53,111 bases of DNA from Flavobacterium sp. JAS (GCF_020991455.1 NZ_JAJMOX010000020.1:1-53111); one strand, 5' to 3'. Positions 26,291-36,161 are shown, counted from the first letter of the stretch. The notes: generated from the letters alone by a model not told the origin. Program-made: numbers and translations.

Positions 26291-29200
26291 ATGATTAACC
26301 CTATTGAACGAATAACACAGAATCGTATAGTCCAATTGTTTCAAAATCAATTGAGTTATGAATATTACGGCAATTGGGAAGACAGAACCAATAACAGCAA
26401 TGTCGAAACTCAATATTTACATCGCTTTTTACGGAAGCAAGGTTACACAGAAATACTCGTTGAAAAAGCAATTAACGAGGTGTATCATTTGGCAAGTTCA
26501 AATGCAGGCAATTTGTACGATCGTAATCAAAAAATGTATAATCTACTACGATATGGCGTGAAAGCAAGGCCCGAATTAGGCGAGCAATTTGAAACCCTTT
26601 TCGTAATCGATTGGAAAAACTGGCAACAAAATGAATTTGCCATTGCCGAAGAAGTTACGTTGAATAACAAACAGCACAACCGCCGACCTGACATTGTTTT
26701 GTACATCAACGGTATTGCTATCGGTATTTTAGAACTAAAGCGAGGAACAGTAGATTTGGCTGAAAGTATTCGCCAGAATATATCCAATCAGAGGGAAATT
26801 TTTTCGCAGGGATTCTTCACTACTATTCAAGTTATTTTGGCTGGAAACAACACACAAGGTCTTCGGTACGGAACAATTGAAACACCCGAAAAATACTATT
26901 TAAGTTGGAAAGAGGATGAGCATGATAATGAAGGATATAAACTGGACAAATATATATTAAAGCTTTGTGAAAAATCCCGTGTCATAGATTTACTTTACAA
27001 TGGAGTCATCTACGATGCCGGTGTAAAAAAATTACCTCGGCCTCATCAATATTTTGCTTTGAAAGAAGCACAGGATTTTGTGAAACGAAGAGAAGGCGGT
27101 ATTATATGGCATACACAAGGTTCAGGCAAATCGCTTATGATGGTAATGCTGGGTAAATGGATTTTGGAAAATATACCAAATTCGCGTATTGTCATTTTAA
27201 CCGACCGCACAGAACTAGATGATCAGATAGAACGAGTTTTTAATGATGTAGGTGAAAGCGATATAGCCAAAACTAAATCAGGCAAGGAACTGATGCAATA
27301 TTTACAGGCTCCTAAACCGCGTTTAATTTGTTCTTTAATACACAAATTTGGTAACAGAGGTGATGGAGATTTTGATTCATTTATTAAAGAATTAAGAGAA
27401 AATCCTATACAAACACAAGGCGAAATATTTGTATTTGTAGACGAATGTCACCGAACACAAAGCGGTAAGCTAAATGATGCAATGAAAGCTATTTTAAACA
27501 CTGCAGTATTCATTGGTTTTACTGGAACGCCATTATTGAAAGTAGATAAAAAAACTACGATGGATGTTTTTGGACGGTATATCCACACCTATAAATTTAA
27601 TGAGGCTGTAGATGATGGCGTGGTAAAAGATTTAATGTATGAAGGAAGAAGCATTGAGCAAAATTTGACCTCACAAACAAAAGTAGATCAATGGTTTGAT
27701 GCTAAAACAAGAGGCCTAAATGATTTTCAGCGTAATGAGCTGAAAAAAAAATGGGGCACAATGCAAAATGTATTGAGTTCTAAAGGACGAATGGAAAAAA
27801 TAGTTGCCGATATTGTGGTTGATTTTAGTACCAAACCTCGTTTGGCAAGTCAGTCAGGAAATGCTATTTTAGTAGCGGGAAGCATTTACGAAGCCACGAA
27901 ATATTATTCTCTTTTTCAGAATAATGAATTTAAAGGAAAATGCGCCATTGTAACTTCATACAATCCGAATATAAGTGAAATGTCGCTGGAAGATACAGGT
28001 GCGCAAACAGATACTGATAAAGAATTCATCTACAAGGTTTATATTGAACTGCTAAAAGATGTAAGCCCTAAAGGCAATAAATCTAAAACAGAAACATACG
28101 AAAGTGATGTTAAAGAATTATTTCGCAAGCAACCCGCAAGAATGAAACTGCTTATTGTAGTCTCAAAATTGTTGACCGGTTTTGATGCCCCGCCTTGCAG
28201 TTATATTTACATTGACAAAAAAATGCAGGATCATACCTTGTTCCAAGCTATTTGTAGGGTTAATCGCTTAGATACAGATGATAAAGATTACGGTTACATT
28301 GTAGATTACATGGAATTATTTGGTAATGTCACCGATGCTATTGATGTTTATACATCTGAGTTAGAAAGCGAAGGATTTACAAACGAAGATGTTTCTATAC
28401 AATTAAAAGACCGCTTGAAGGTAGCATCTCACCGCTTAGAAATTGCCTTGGAAACACTTGAAGCATTGTGCGAAAATGTTCCATCACCGAAAGGAGATTT
28501 AAACTTTATTCAATATTTCTGCGGTAATACCGAAAAAGAGCAAGATTTAAAAGCCAACGAATATAAAAGAATGGCTTTGTACAAAGCCATTGTAGAATAC
28601 ATTAGGGCTTATACTAATATGACCACCGATTTTGAGCTGGCAGGATACAATGAAAAATCTATCAAACACTTTAAAGACCGTTTGGATTTCTATTTAAATG
28701 TGCGTGAAGTTATTCGTATAGCAAGTAATGAAACAATCGATTTAAAAGTTTATGAAGCCGATATGCGTTTTTTGTTGGATACTTATATCCGCGCAGAAGA
28801 ATCTATACTAATTTCTCCGTTTGAGGATATTTCCTTGTTGGATTTGATGGAAACTGAAATGACTAAGGCTATTGATAATTTGCCTGCATCCATAAAAGGT
28901 AATCAAGAAGCTGTTGCCGAAGTGATTGAAAATAATGTTCGAAGCAAAATTGTTGAAGAACATTTATTGGATCCTAAATATTTTGACGAAATGTCCATAC
29001 TTTTGACTGAGTTAATTGAAGCTAGAAAACGTGCGTCTATTATGTATCAGGAATATTTAGGGAAAATGGCCAGTTTGGTTCGAATGGTTAATAGAGGCAA
29101 GAAAGATGATGCTCCAAAGTCCCTTAACACTAAAGGAAAAGTAGCATTGTACCATACTTTAGATGGGAATGAACGATTAGCCTTAGCTTGTGAAGACGCT

Positions 29201-29344
29201 GTACAAAATGCTAAACAGGAAGGGTTTCGAGATAATGTAATGAAACAGCGTAAAGTCAAAAATGCAATAAAACGTGTTGTTGAAGATGATACTTTAGCTG
29301 AAAAAGTATACAAAATTATTGAACAACATAAAGAGGATTATTAA
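26291..29344 (+). CDS. hsdR: Type I restriction-modification system, restriction subunit
   Basis: A 1017-residue translocase-nuclease. The PD-(D/E)xK nuclease site is visible as RRPDIVLYI (133-138) and ILELKRGT (146-153). Helicase motif I is HTQGSGKSLMM (GSGKS at 277-281) and motif II is VDECHRTQ (DECH at 384-387), with TGFTGTPLLK-like motif III (FIGFTGTPLLK). The C-terminal third binds the HsdM2S core. HsdR moves DNA and cleaves unmethylated molecules. A 282-bp gap without a gene separates it from hsdS, so it may have its own promoter. The reading frame is complete and the nuclease residues are intact. Confidence 0.95.
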   Translation: MINPIERITQNRIVQLFQNQLSYEYYGNWEDRTNNSNVETQYLHRFLRKQGYTEILVEKAINEVYHLASSNAGNLYDRNQKMYNLLRYGVKARPELGEQFETLFVIDWKNWQQNEFAIAEEVTLNNKQHNRRPDIVLYINGIAIGILELKRGTVDLAESIRQNISNQREIFSQGFFTTIQVILAGNNTQGLRYGTIETPEKYYLSWKEDEHDNEGYKLDKYILKLCEKSRVIDLLYNGVIYDAGVKKLPRPHQYFALKEAQDFVKRREGGIIWHTQGSGKSLMMVMLGKWILENIPNSRIVILTDRTELDDQIERVFNDVGESDIAKTKSGKELMQYLQAPKPRLICSLIHKFGNRGDGDFDSFIKELRENPIQTQGEIFVFVDECHRTQSGKLNDAMKAILNTAVFIGFTGTPLLKVDKKTTMDVFGRYIHTYKFNEAVDDGVVKDLMYEGRSIEQNLTSQTKVDQWFDAKTRGLNDFQRNELKKKWGTMQNVLSSKGRMEKIVADIVVDFSTKPRLASQSGNAILVAGSIYEATKYYSLFQNNEFKGKCAIVTSYNPNISEMSLEDTGAQTDTDKEFIYKVYIELLKDVSPKGNKSKTETYESDVKELFRKQPARMKLLIVVSKLLTGFDAPPCSYIYIDKKMQDHTLFQAICRVNRLDTDDKDYGYIVDYMELFGNVTDAIDVYTSELESEGFTNEDVSIQLKDRLKVASHRLEIALETLEALCENVPSPKGDLNFIQYFCGNTEKEQDLKANEYKRMALYKAIVEYIRAYTNMTTDFELAGYNEKSIKHFKDRLDFYLNVREVIRIASNETIDLKVYEADMRFLLDTYIRAEESILISPFEDISLLDLMETEMTKAIDNLPASIKGNQEAVAEVIENNVRSKIVEEHLLDPKYFDEMSILLTELIEARKRASIMYQEYLGKMASLVRMVNRGKKDDAPKSLNTKGKVALYHTLDGNERLALACEDAVQNAKQEGFRDNVMKQRKVKNAIKRVVEDDTLAEKVYKIIEQHKEDY

Positions 29345-29345
29345 G

Positions 29346-30041
29346 TTGAATACACAGATTTTGAAAATAGGAACTTTAGAGATTGAGGTGAAATTCAAAC
29401 CAATCAAAAATTTGCATTTAAGTGTTCATCCGCCGTATGGAAAAGTAACTGTGTCTTCTCCTGATTTTTTTGAATTGGAAAAAGTTAGAGTCTATCTTAC
29501 AACAAAAATAGGTTGGATAAAACAAGAACAAAGGAAAATTTCAAGCCAAGAAAGAGAAGCTGAAAAATTATTCATTACAAGGGAAAGCCATCAGTTTTTA
29601 GGCAAACGTTATTTGCTGAAAATAAAAGAGTCTGAAAAAAATAAAATTGTTTTAAGACATAGTGTAATTGATTTATATACAAAACAAGTTGCAACTACTG
29701 ATGCTAAAAAGAAAATACTATACAACTGGTACCGAAAAGAGTTAAGACTTCAACTCTCGACTCTTATTGATCTATATGCATCAATAATGAATTTAAATAC
29801 TCCTGAATTCGGAATACGTACTATGAAAACCAAATGGGGAAGCTGTATTACTGAAAATAAAAAATTGTGGTTTAATATTGAGCTAGCTAAGAAACCTATA
29901 GATTGTATTGAATACATTGTTGTACATGAAATGGTTCATATTCTTGAGAGAAATCACAACAAAAATTTTATTTTAATGATGGACAAATATTTGCCTAACT
30001 GGCGCACACAGAAGAAAATTTTGAATGAATTACCACTTTAA
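29346..30041 (+). CDS. YgjP-like (M48-type) metallopeptidase of the type I locus
   Basis: A 231-residue protein of the YgjP/SprT-like family with the zinc motif IVVHEMVHILERNHNKNF: HExxH plus a later conserved Asn/Phe. The start chosen is TTG at 29346, one base past the hsdR stop; a purine-rich AAAGAGG lies just before it, and the resulting MNTQILKIGTLEIEV fits the family start. An upstream TTG (29319) is the longer alternative, overlapping hsdR. These proteins are regularly encoded directly after hsdR in type I loci, but what they do there is not settled. Confidence 0.85.
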   Translation: MNTQILKIGTLEIEVKFKPIKNLHLSVHPPYGKVTVSSPDFFELEKVRVYLTTKIGWIKQEQRKISSQEREAEKLFITRESHQFLGKRYLLKIKESEKNKIVLRHSVIDLYTKQVATTDAKKKILYNWYRKELRLQLSTLIDLYASIMNLNTPEFGIRTMKTKWGSCITENKKLWFNIELAKKPIDCIEYIVVHEMVHILERNHNKNFILMMDKYLPNWRTQKKILNELPL

Positions 30042-30138
30042 TATTTTGTAATTAAACATCAAACGATTTAAAGCAGAATTTTTCGTTTATATAATTTATT
30101 TTTTTTCAAAACAAGAATTAATCTCTTCATTTAATAAT

Positions 30139-30783
30139 ATGCAACTACCATTATCAACATATATTTCAGGGCGGAAAACAGTAGCTGATTGGAATACGAT
30201 AAGAGCATCTCTGACTGACTTCAATAATATAAGTTTGTGGACAACTGTCTACAATGACTATTTTATTAGAAGGCTTGATGACCGTTATTTAAGCCCGATC
30301 AGATCAATAAAACAAGATGGATGTTATACAGGTGAGGGATTTTCCATAATGACAATTATCTGCTCACTTATTGAATTTTTAGAAACAACATATCAAGGAA
30401 AAAATTATAGATATAGGCGTACTGGAGACCCACCTCTAGGACAATATGAATATGGAGCAAGTACTCAAATTTTTATTGATTTTCTGATTAATAGAACTCC
30501 ATTTAATATGCAGTTTAATAGACAAAATGCTGATGATTTTTATAAAAATATAAGATGTGGATTATTACACGAAGCAAGGACAAATGGTAATTGGACAATA
30601 TGGGGTAATTCAGGTAATAGTATCTTAATAAAGAAAACATCCACAGTAACAATTATTTATAGAGACGACTTTCTTGAAGCTTTACTTAAACTTATTAACG
30701 TTGATTACAAATCTGAACTGCTCTCCTCAACCGAAAGAAAAGAAGCGTTTATTAGAAAATTTGATAATCTATGCGAAGAATAG
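30139..30783 (+). CDS. Putative HEPN ribonuclease next to the type I system
   Basis: A 214-residue helical protein. At residues 139-144 it has RCGLLH in the setting FYKNIRCGLLHEART, an Rx4H motif in a helix, the catalytic signature of HEPN ribonucleases such as anticodon nucleases, HepT and Cas13. I do not know the family name. It follows the metallopeptidase by 97 bp on the same strand, so it may belong to the same defence operon, where a dormant RNase could act when restriction fails, as PrrC does for EcoprrI. The link to PrrC is by analogy only; the sequences are not similar by eye. Confidence 0.6.
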   Translation: MQLPLSTYISGRKTVADWNTIRASLTDFNNISLWTTVYNDYFIRRLDDRYLSPIRSIKQDGCYTGEGFSIMTIICSLIEFLETTYQGKNYRYRRTGDPPLGQYEYGASTQIFIDFLINRTPFNMQFNRQNADDFYKNIRCGLLHEARTNGNWTIWGNSGNSILIKKTSTVTIIYRDDFLEALLKLINVDYKSELLSSTERKEAFIRKFDNLCEE

Positions 30784-30888
30784 TCACTGATTTATTAATA
30801 TCATAATAGATTTGCAATACGCTTTATGGAAAGTTGAACTTAATCAACAAGTCCTTAAATATATTATTTAATTTCGTCACAAAGTTCA

Positions 30889-30984
30889 GGAATCGCTTGC
30901 GGGCGCTGGCAAAAAATTCCCCCATAAATGCAGGAAAAAATTCCTGCTTTATTGCGTTGCTTTTTGCGCTTGCTAAGCGATTCC
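30889..30984. repeat. Long structured palindrome upstream of the JAB gene
   Basis: The outer stem GGAATCGCTT (30889-30898) pairs with AAGCGATTCC (30975-30984). An inner perfect hairpin GCAGGAA-aaaa-TTCCTGC spans 30930-30947, and further GCGC / CAAAAA pairing lies between them. It is GC-richer than its surroundings. It might be a single-strand replication or transfer origin of the island or a structured RNA; I cannot tell which. Confidence 0.6.
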
Positions 30985-31022
30985 CGGTAGATGTTCCATA
31001 ATTAATTTAAAATATAGAAATT

Positions 31023-31487
31023 ATGGAGACTTTAAATCAAAACTGGCAGAATGTATCTGAAATTGAACTGATCTACAGAACAAAAGTAAGATCCTCTGAA
31101 AGACCACAAATCAAATCTTCCAGAGATGCATACCAACTTGCTCTCTCAGCCTGGGATTGTAATAAAATAGAATTTTTTGAGCAATTTAAGGTATTGCTAA
31201 TGAATAACGCTCATAAAGCACTTGGAATTTATGAAATCTCTTCTGGAGGAATTGCAGGCACTGTTGTAGACATTAGATTGATATTCTCCGCAGCTCTCAA
31301 GGCAAATGCTACATCACTTATGATGATTCACAATCATCCTTCAGGAAACCTTACCGCCTCCGAAGCCGATAAACATATAACTAGAAGAGTAAAAGAAGCC
31401 GGAAAACTTCTTGATATTTCATTACTAGACTCACTTATTATAACTAACGAATCTTACTATTCCTTTGCTGATGAAGGCGCTTTATAA
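31023..31487 (+). CDS. RadC-like JAB/MPN domain protein
   Basis: A 154-residue protein with a JAMM-type motif, MMIHNHPSGNLTASEADKHI (HxHPSGN...S..D), the metal site of RadC-like JAB domains. It lacks the N-terminal helix-hairpin-helix region of chromosomal RadC (which is about 220 residues), as is usual for the short RadC-like proteins of Bacteroidetes mobile elements. The role is uncertain, though such proteins are commonly linked to DNA repair or to plasmid and island biology. It is the last plus-strand gene before the minus-strand cassette block. A structured palindrome precedes it. Confidence 0.85.
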   Translation: METLNQNWQNVSEIELIYRTKVRSSERPQIKSSRDAYQLALSAWDCNKIEFFEQFKVLLMNNAHKALGIYEISSGGIAGTVVDIRLIFSAALKANATSLMMIHNHPSGNLTASEADKHITRRVKEAGKLLDISLLDSLIITNESYYSFADEGAL

Positions 31488-31638
31488 GTGCCTTCATAAA
31501 CAGGATATTAATTCATTCAAACAATAATGGTCTTTAAAAAGACATTTATACTAGTGCTCAATATTAATTTTTATTAAGAAAAATACCCATATTTATTATA
31601 GAAAATAGTACCTATTTTATTAAGAATTAATGATAAAT

Positions 31639-32661
31639 TTAGATATAAACATCGTTAATTTCGGTTTCAATTATTTCATTTTCTATAAGTGTCAACGTGA
31701 CAGAAGCTTTCACTCTTTCATAACGATTAATTGTATTAATATAATATCTGGGATTATCACCCCAACTCTCATAAGTTACGATGTTTAGTTCTAAATCAAC
31801 ATATCCGCTTACTAAGAAATTTACAATTAATTGATTATCCAACATTTCATAAACGGATAAATCATCATCATTGTCCGGGTCAAATCTCAATGCTTTGTAA
31901 CTTTCACATTCTTCGCCAATTTTATTCTGAATTGTAGAAATAAAAATTCTTTTTTGATTACTGTTTAAGTAATCAACAACTAAATCACGTAAGTAATCAT
32001 AGTCCAAATTGTCTGCAATCCAGTCATAACTTATAAGGTCAATTTTAGTAGAATGATTTTCTATAAACTCTTTTACAGTTTTAAAATAATTTATTTTTAT
32101 GCCTAAAATATCACACTCTTCTTTTAAAGATTCGTTTAGGTTTGTTTTGTCGGCTGAAGCAAAATCATCCGTATTATTACTAATAAATGTTATTTGTTTT
32201 TCGTGACATGATTGACAATAATCTTTCATTGTGAGCCAAATTAATGTATCGCGAAAACCTTGGCCTTTTTCTCCAGCAGGTTTTATTCTTTTTATAGCTC
32301 TTTCAGATATTAACGGTAAAAAGTCATTATTATAAGGAATAATATTTCGCCCCCTAATTTTGAGTTTTTCAATTATATATTTTTCATAGTTGTCAGTCTC
32401 ATTTACAACATTAAAGCTTTCACTTTTTATATGCTTATTATTATCAATAATTAATAAATTAAGATTGTTAATGTTTTTCGCAACTTCACTTTTTCTCTCT
32501 TGTAAAGTCCTTCCATAAAGTCCTTTAATTTCATCTAAAATAATTTGTGGAATTACGATTGATGAATGAGTTTTATCTAAATAATCTAAAATAACATCAA
32601 ATTCTTTTGATCTTAAAGTTATATCGCTCCTAAAAATATTTGAATCAAGTATTATATCCAT
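31639..32661 (-). CDS. PIN-domain protein (DUF4935-like)
   Basis: A 340-residue protein whose first 190 residues form a PIN ribonuclease domain. The acidic residues are in MDIILDSNIF (D6), ILDEIKGLYG (E44), GFRDTLIWLT (D138) and SNNTDDFASA (D165 or D166). The C-terminal 150 residues are beta-rich and unrecognised (YVDLELNIVTYE). PIN domains cleave RNA with magnesium and often act as toxins. There is no neighbouring antitoxin gene, so it may be a stand-alone nuclease, as many DUF4935 proteins are. It is the first gene of the minus-strand cassette block and is preceded by the palindromic repeat at 32680-32813. No such repeat follows its stop. Confidence 0.8.
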   Translation of the reverse strand: MDIILDSNIFRSDITLRSKEFDVILDYLDKTHSSIVIPQIILDEIKGLYGRTLQERKSEVAKNINNLNLLIIDNNKHIKSESFNVVNETDNYEKYIIEKLKIRGRNIIPYNNDFLPLISERAIKRIKPAGEKGQGFRDTLIWLTMKDYCQSCHEKQITFISNNTDDFASADKTNLNESLKEECDILGIKINYFKTVKEFIENHSTKIDLISYDWIADNLDYDYLRDLVVDYLNSNQKRIFISTIQNKIGEECESYKALRFDPDNDDDLSVYEMLDNQLIVNFLVSGYVDLELNIVTYESWGDNPRYYINTINRYERVKASVTLTLIENEIIETEINDVYI

Positions 32662-32679
32662 TCTGTTTCTTTAAATTAC

Positions 32680-32813
32680 ACTAATGTTCTGAAAATATAA
32701 CGTTTGGGAATCAAATTTGACCCTATTTTAAATTTGCCAAATCATTCCAAATACAAACCATCTTTACATTAAGCCTATTTCCTAAATCCGTTGTAGTAGC
32801 AATTATCAGTAGA
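32680..32813 (-). repeat. attC-like palindromic repeat A
   Basis: Lies between the PIN gene start and the stop of the 32816 gene. It shares with the other copies the inner words TTTGCCAAATC, CCAAATACAAA and TTTACATTAAGCC, and the end AATCCGTTGTAGTAGC. The left arm (ATAACGTTTGGGA) only partly pairs with the right arm, so the palindrome is weak here. Confidence 0.65.
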
Positions 32814-32815
32814 CC

Positions 32816-34177
32816 TTAAAATATACAGTTCTTAAATTCAGTATAAAAAGAAGGTCTCTTATTTTTGAGGTCGACAAATACGGAATATGCGTCTTTATTT
32901 CGATAGCTTTTTAATCCTCGATTTTTAAAATATTCACTTATAATAATTCCTGAAGGAATTCCTACTGCGGGAACAATTATTTTTGTTGGATCTAAAAGTG
33001 CACCTATCGTACTTGCGCTAGCAATTGTCGTTATATTAAACTTCTTTGCATCATCAATTATTTTCATCCACTCAACTTCCGATCGTTTCACCTCTTCTTT
33101 TATTTTGTCATTAAAATGAAGAATTTTATCATCTGATAATTTGTCAAGTTCTGTTTGCTCTATGAAAGAACTGACTTCTCTCAATGCTTTTCTCATTCCT
33201 GAAATTCTGTTTTCTTCTCTAATATGTAAGGCAAAGGAAGTATCAACATTATCTAAATAAGTTAGGTCAAGCCCCGAGTATAGTGAGCCAAACTTAGTCC
33301 AAAATGGATTTGTCCCCCTAAATTCAAGTTGACGTTTTATACTAACTTGGCTTGTATAGGAAATTGCTCCTGTTAATTTGCAAATGGCGTCAATCATTTC
33401 AATGCTTCCTCCACTGTCATTTAAAGAAACGGATTCCATTTGATCTTCGCCAAAATCTACATACATCGGATGTTCCTTTTCCCTTCTTTTAAATGATAAA
33501 GCTAAGTTGGTAACTTCGTTAGTTGAGTAGCTGGGAAATGCTTTGGAAATTGTTACCTCTATAGCTTTTAGAGGTAATCCAAAAAATGACCGGCGCAATT
33601 TTTCATCGTTCATTTTATTTATATCCATTTTAAACTCAGGATCCGTCATAATTTCTGGATTTAATTCAACACGTCTGCGAGCCTCCTCTTTTAAAGTCGA
33701 GTAAGCTTCAGAATCAAAATTGAAGGGGTTCTCAATTAAATGAACGATCCCAGAGCGAACCCATTTTTGGAGAACTATATAAAAATATAAAGCATCTACG
33801 AACTCAAGCCTCCACAAGTGTGGTTTATAGATTGGATTATAATCAGGGGAAGTAATATTTGGATTTTGAAGCGGATGAAATATCAAAATTTCATCTGAGT
33901 ATAATGAATACCGTGCAACATTATTAATAATCGAATTGCCGTCTGAATAGCCATGAAAAATTGAAGTAAGCTTCTGAGAAGGATTGTTTTTTGGCAACAA
34001 TTCGTATCTATTTAAATTTGTAGAAAAGATTTGCCCAAATACATTATAGGTTTCGGCTATTTTTTCAATTGTTACTTCTTTAGCTAATTCTTGCCATGTC
34101 TTATATTTCTTAATTTTAAAAATACGATTTAGCTCGTCGTAAAATTTAATATTTAGTTGTCGGTTCGACTCGCTCAT
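32816..34177 (-). CDS. Hypothetical cassette protein
   Basis: A 453-residue protein that I do not recognise. It begins MSESNRQLNIKFYDELNRIF. A C-terminal glycine-rich hydrophobic part (TTIASASTIGALLDP, then IIVPAVGIPSGIIISEYF) looks like a membrane-interacting or amphipathic segment. The rest is soluble and charged. No signal peptide, Walker or nuclease motif. It is a single gene between repeats A and B and ends 3 bp after repeat A. The hydrophobic C-terminus could insert into the membrane, as in abortive-infection effectors; that is speculation. Confidence 0.7.
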   Translation of the reverse strand: MSESNRQLNIKFYDELNRIFKIKKYKTWQELAKEVTIEKIAETYNVFGQIFSTNLNRYELLPKNNPSQKLTSIFHGYSDGNSIINNVARYSLYSDEILIFHPLQNPNITSPDYNPIYKPHLWRLEFVDALYFYIVLQKWVRSGIVHLIENPFNFDSEAYSTLKEEARRRVELNPEIMTDPEFKMDINKMNDEKLRRSFFGLPLKAIEVTISKAFPSYSTNEVTNLALSFKRREKEHPMYVDFGEDQMESVSLNDSGGSIEMIDAICKLTGAISYTSQVSIKRQLEFRGTNPFWTKFGSLYSGLDLTYLDNVDTSFALHIREENRISGMRKALREVSSFIEQTELDKLSDDKILHFNDKIKEEVKRSEVEWMKIIDDAKKFNITTIASASTIGALLDPTKIIVPAVGIPSGIIISEYFKNRGLKSYRNKDAYSVFVDLKNKRPSFYTEFKNCIF

Positions 34178-34272
34178 AAGTTAATTGTTTGTAGTAAATT
34201 TAATAACATTAGCCACAGAAACAAATATTCATGCTTTAAATTAGGTGTCATTAAAAGAAGTAGGGATAGCTT

Positions 34273-34405
34273 ACTGCTAACGTTTTGGTGCTACAGCTGG
34301 TTTTCGACTAAATTCAATCCATTCTTTGATTTGCAAATCATCCCAAATACAAAACCATCTTTCCATTAAGCGTATTGCCTAAATCCGTCCTTGAACTTAG
34401 TCGCA
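34273..34405 (-). repeat. attC-like palindromic repeat B
   Basis: Starts with CTGCTAACGTTTTGGTGCTA on the plus strand and keeps the inner CGACTAAATTCAATCC, CCCAAATACAAAACCATCTT and CATTAAGCGTATTGCC. The right arm is degenerate after CTAAATCCGT. Placed between the 34177 start and the 34413 stop. Confidence 0.65.
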
Positions 34406-34412
34406 AGTCTTT

Positions 34413-35360
34413 TTATTTTGAAATTATCTCTGATTCGAGATGTTTTTCATTCATCCAATTAACTTGTATAATTTGTCCTTCGTTTACTTTACTTTTTACA
34501 TAATTTTCAAATTCTAATTTCAAATCGTTATAATTAGAAATTTTCGTGGATTTAGGAATAATTAATTTATCTAAAAACACCAATGCATTTTCTACTAAAA
34601 ATATTGGTTGAATGTATCCAGTGTGAACAAACTGATTCGTCCATTTTTCTATCTCTAATATTGTATCTATTTCCATTGGAAGTTGAATTCTTTTATTATT
34701 TAGTTGATCGTTTTTAATAAATTCCCAAGCTATTTGCGTCTTTATCTTCTTTAATCTTTCTCCTTTATCGTCCGTGATAGAATTAAATCCCATTATTTTC
34801 TTTCCAGCGACTTCAATCATTAGTCTAATGGTAAATACTGTATACGAAAAGAAGTCTCTGTAATGAATTGAGTTGGTTCCAAAATGTTTAATGTGAAGTA
34901 TTATTGTTCCGTTCTCAAATATATCTCTTGAAGAAGAGCCAATCGCTGAACCCATTCTATAATTCAATATATGATTATTATATTTTGATTCAGCATATTT
35001 AACCAATTCATAAACATCATATGAAAAAATAAATAATATGTCAGCAAAGTTATTTATCGAACTCTTACTAATTCCTATATTAAATTTATTAACTATACCT
35101 GTTTCTATTCCTATTTTTATTCTTTCTAATGTTTTGAAAGATGAATAAAATTGTTTTTTAAATACAGTTTCAGATTTTTTATCTGGCCACTTTTTAAGAA
35201 AAATATCTACTGAAAGTTGTCTTTCAGTGAAAGTTCTATTTTTTAATACTTTTTTAAGCAAGTTTGAATAATAAATATAAAAATCACCAAATGCTTGAAG
35301 TTTTTCTTCTTCATTTAAATTATTATCTTTTATTATATTTGAAAATTTATTTATGTTCAT
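34413..35360 (-). CDS. Hypothetical cassette protein
   Basis: A 315-residue, mainly helical protein without a recognised domain. It begins MNINKFSNIIKDNNLNEEEK. The late segment EIEKWTNQFVHTGYIQPIFL resembles the core helix pattern of HEPN-like or DUF5677-like helical proteins, but without an Rx4H motif. No signal peptide. It is a single gene between repeats B and C and lies 8 bp after repeat B. The AT content is even higher than in the neighbouring core genes, which suits a horizontally acquired gene. Function unknown. Confidence 0.7.
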   Translation of the reverse strand: MNINKFSNIIKDNNLNEEEKLQAFGDFYIYYSNLLKKVLKNRTFTERQLSVDIFLKKWPDKKSETVFKKQFYSSFKTLERIKIGIETGIVNKFNIGISKSSINNFADILFIFSYDVYELVKYAESKYNNHILNYRMGSAIGSSSRDIFENGTIILHIKHFGTNSIHYRDFFSYTVFTIRLMIEVAGKKIMGFNSITDDKGERLKKIKTQIAWEFIKNDQLNNKRIQLPMEIDTILEIEKWTNQFVHTGYIQPIFLVENALVFLDKLIIPKSTKISNYNDLKLEFENYVKSKVNEGQIIQVNWMNEKHLESEIISK

Positions 35361-35377
35361 CTTTTAATTAGAATTGC

Positions 35378-35505
35378 ACCTAACGTTCTTACGCTACAAG
35401 CTTTTTGCGACTAAATTAAGCCCATAATTCGGATTTGTAAAATCTTCCAAATATAAAACCAATTTAAATTAAGCCTAATACCCAAATTGCTTATCGTCTT
35501 GCTAA
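35378..35505 (-). repeat. attC-like palindromic repeat C
   Basis: Runs from CACCTAACGTTCTTACGCTA to just inside the stop codon of the 35502 gene. Shared inner words are GCGACTAAATTAAGCCCATA, TTCGGATTTG and TCTTCCAAATATAAAACCAA. The two ends are less well paired than in copies D and E. Confidence 0.65.
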
Positions 35506-36161
35506 AAGCAGTGTTTTATAAACTGTGAAGCCTTTAATTGTTCTTTATTATTGTCTTCATTTAATTTGTCAATTAGATTTTGCCATGTATTAATATTCTT
35601 ATTTTTAAAATTCTGAAACGCATACTTGATAGCAGGAAGATTATTTAAATCATTATCGTCTACAGATATAATTTGTCCATCATCCATATACCCAAAGTAC
35701 AAACCTATTTGAGTTTGCCATTGACCAGCTGGCTTAAAACCTAGCTTACTGTAAACATGTACAATATCTGTAAAACAACTTAAAGATATACTGTCATAAG
35801 ACTGTTTTAGGTTATTCATCATGTTTTTTAAAATACCTTTGTTACGGTGAGAACTAGAAACTATTGTAGAAATAATTGCAATATCTTTCTGCTGATTTAT
35901 TACATTCTGAAATAATATAAATCCTAGCAAATCTCCATTCAAATCTTCTGTAATTATTAAATTAGTTGATTTGGAGTCAAAAGTGCCAACTCGTGATAAA
36001 TATATTTTACATTTTTCACTTTCTCTAACTTTCAGATATTCGTAGATTGGACTTTGTTTTTCAAAAACATTTATGCTTATTAAGTCAGCATCTTTTTCAA
36101 CAAGATTTATAATTTGATTGATTTGCTTTTGAGTAATTTTAGAAATAATTTTCGTTGTCAT
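35502..36161 (-). CDS. GNAT-family N-acetyltransferase
   Basis: A 219-residue protein with the GNAT core at residues 40-150: the acetyl-CoA pyrophosphate loop is SSSHRNKGILKNMMNNL (R-x-x-G), preceded by a beta-strand QKDIAIISTIVSS and followed by DIVHVYSKLGFKPAG, the usual strand-helix end of the fold. It should transfer an acetyl group from acetyl-CoA to an unknown amine. The length is somewhat above the minimum because of a C-terminal helical extension of about 50 residues. It is a single gene between repeats C and D. GNAT enzymes are frequent in gene cassettes. Confidence 0.8.
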   Translation of the reverse strand: MTTKIISKITQKQINQIINLVEKDADLISINVFEKQSPIYEYLKVRESEKCKIYLSRVGTFDSKSTNLIITEDLNGDLLGFILFQNVINQQKDIAIISTIVSSSHRNKGILKNMMNNLKQSYDSISLSCFTDIVHVYSKLGFKPAGQWQTQIGLYFGYMDDGQIISVDDNDLNNLPAIKYAFQNFKNKNINTWQNLIDKLNEDNNKEQLKASQFIKHCF

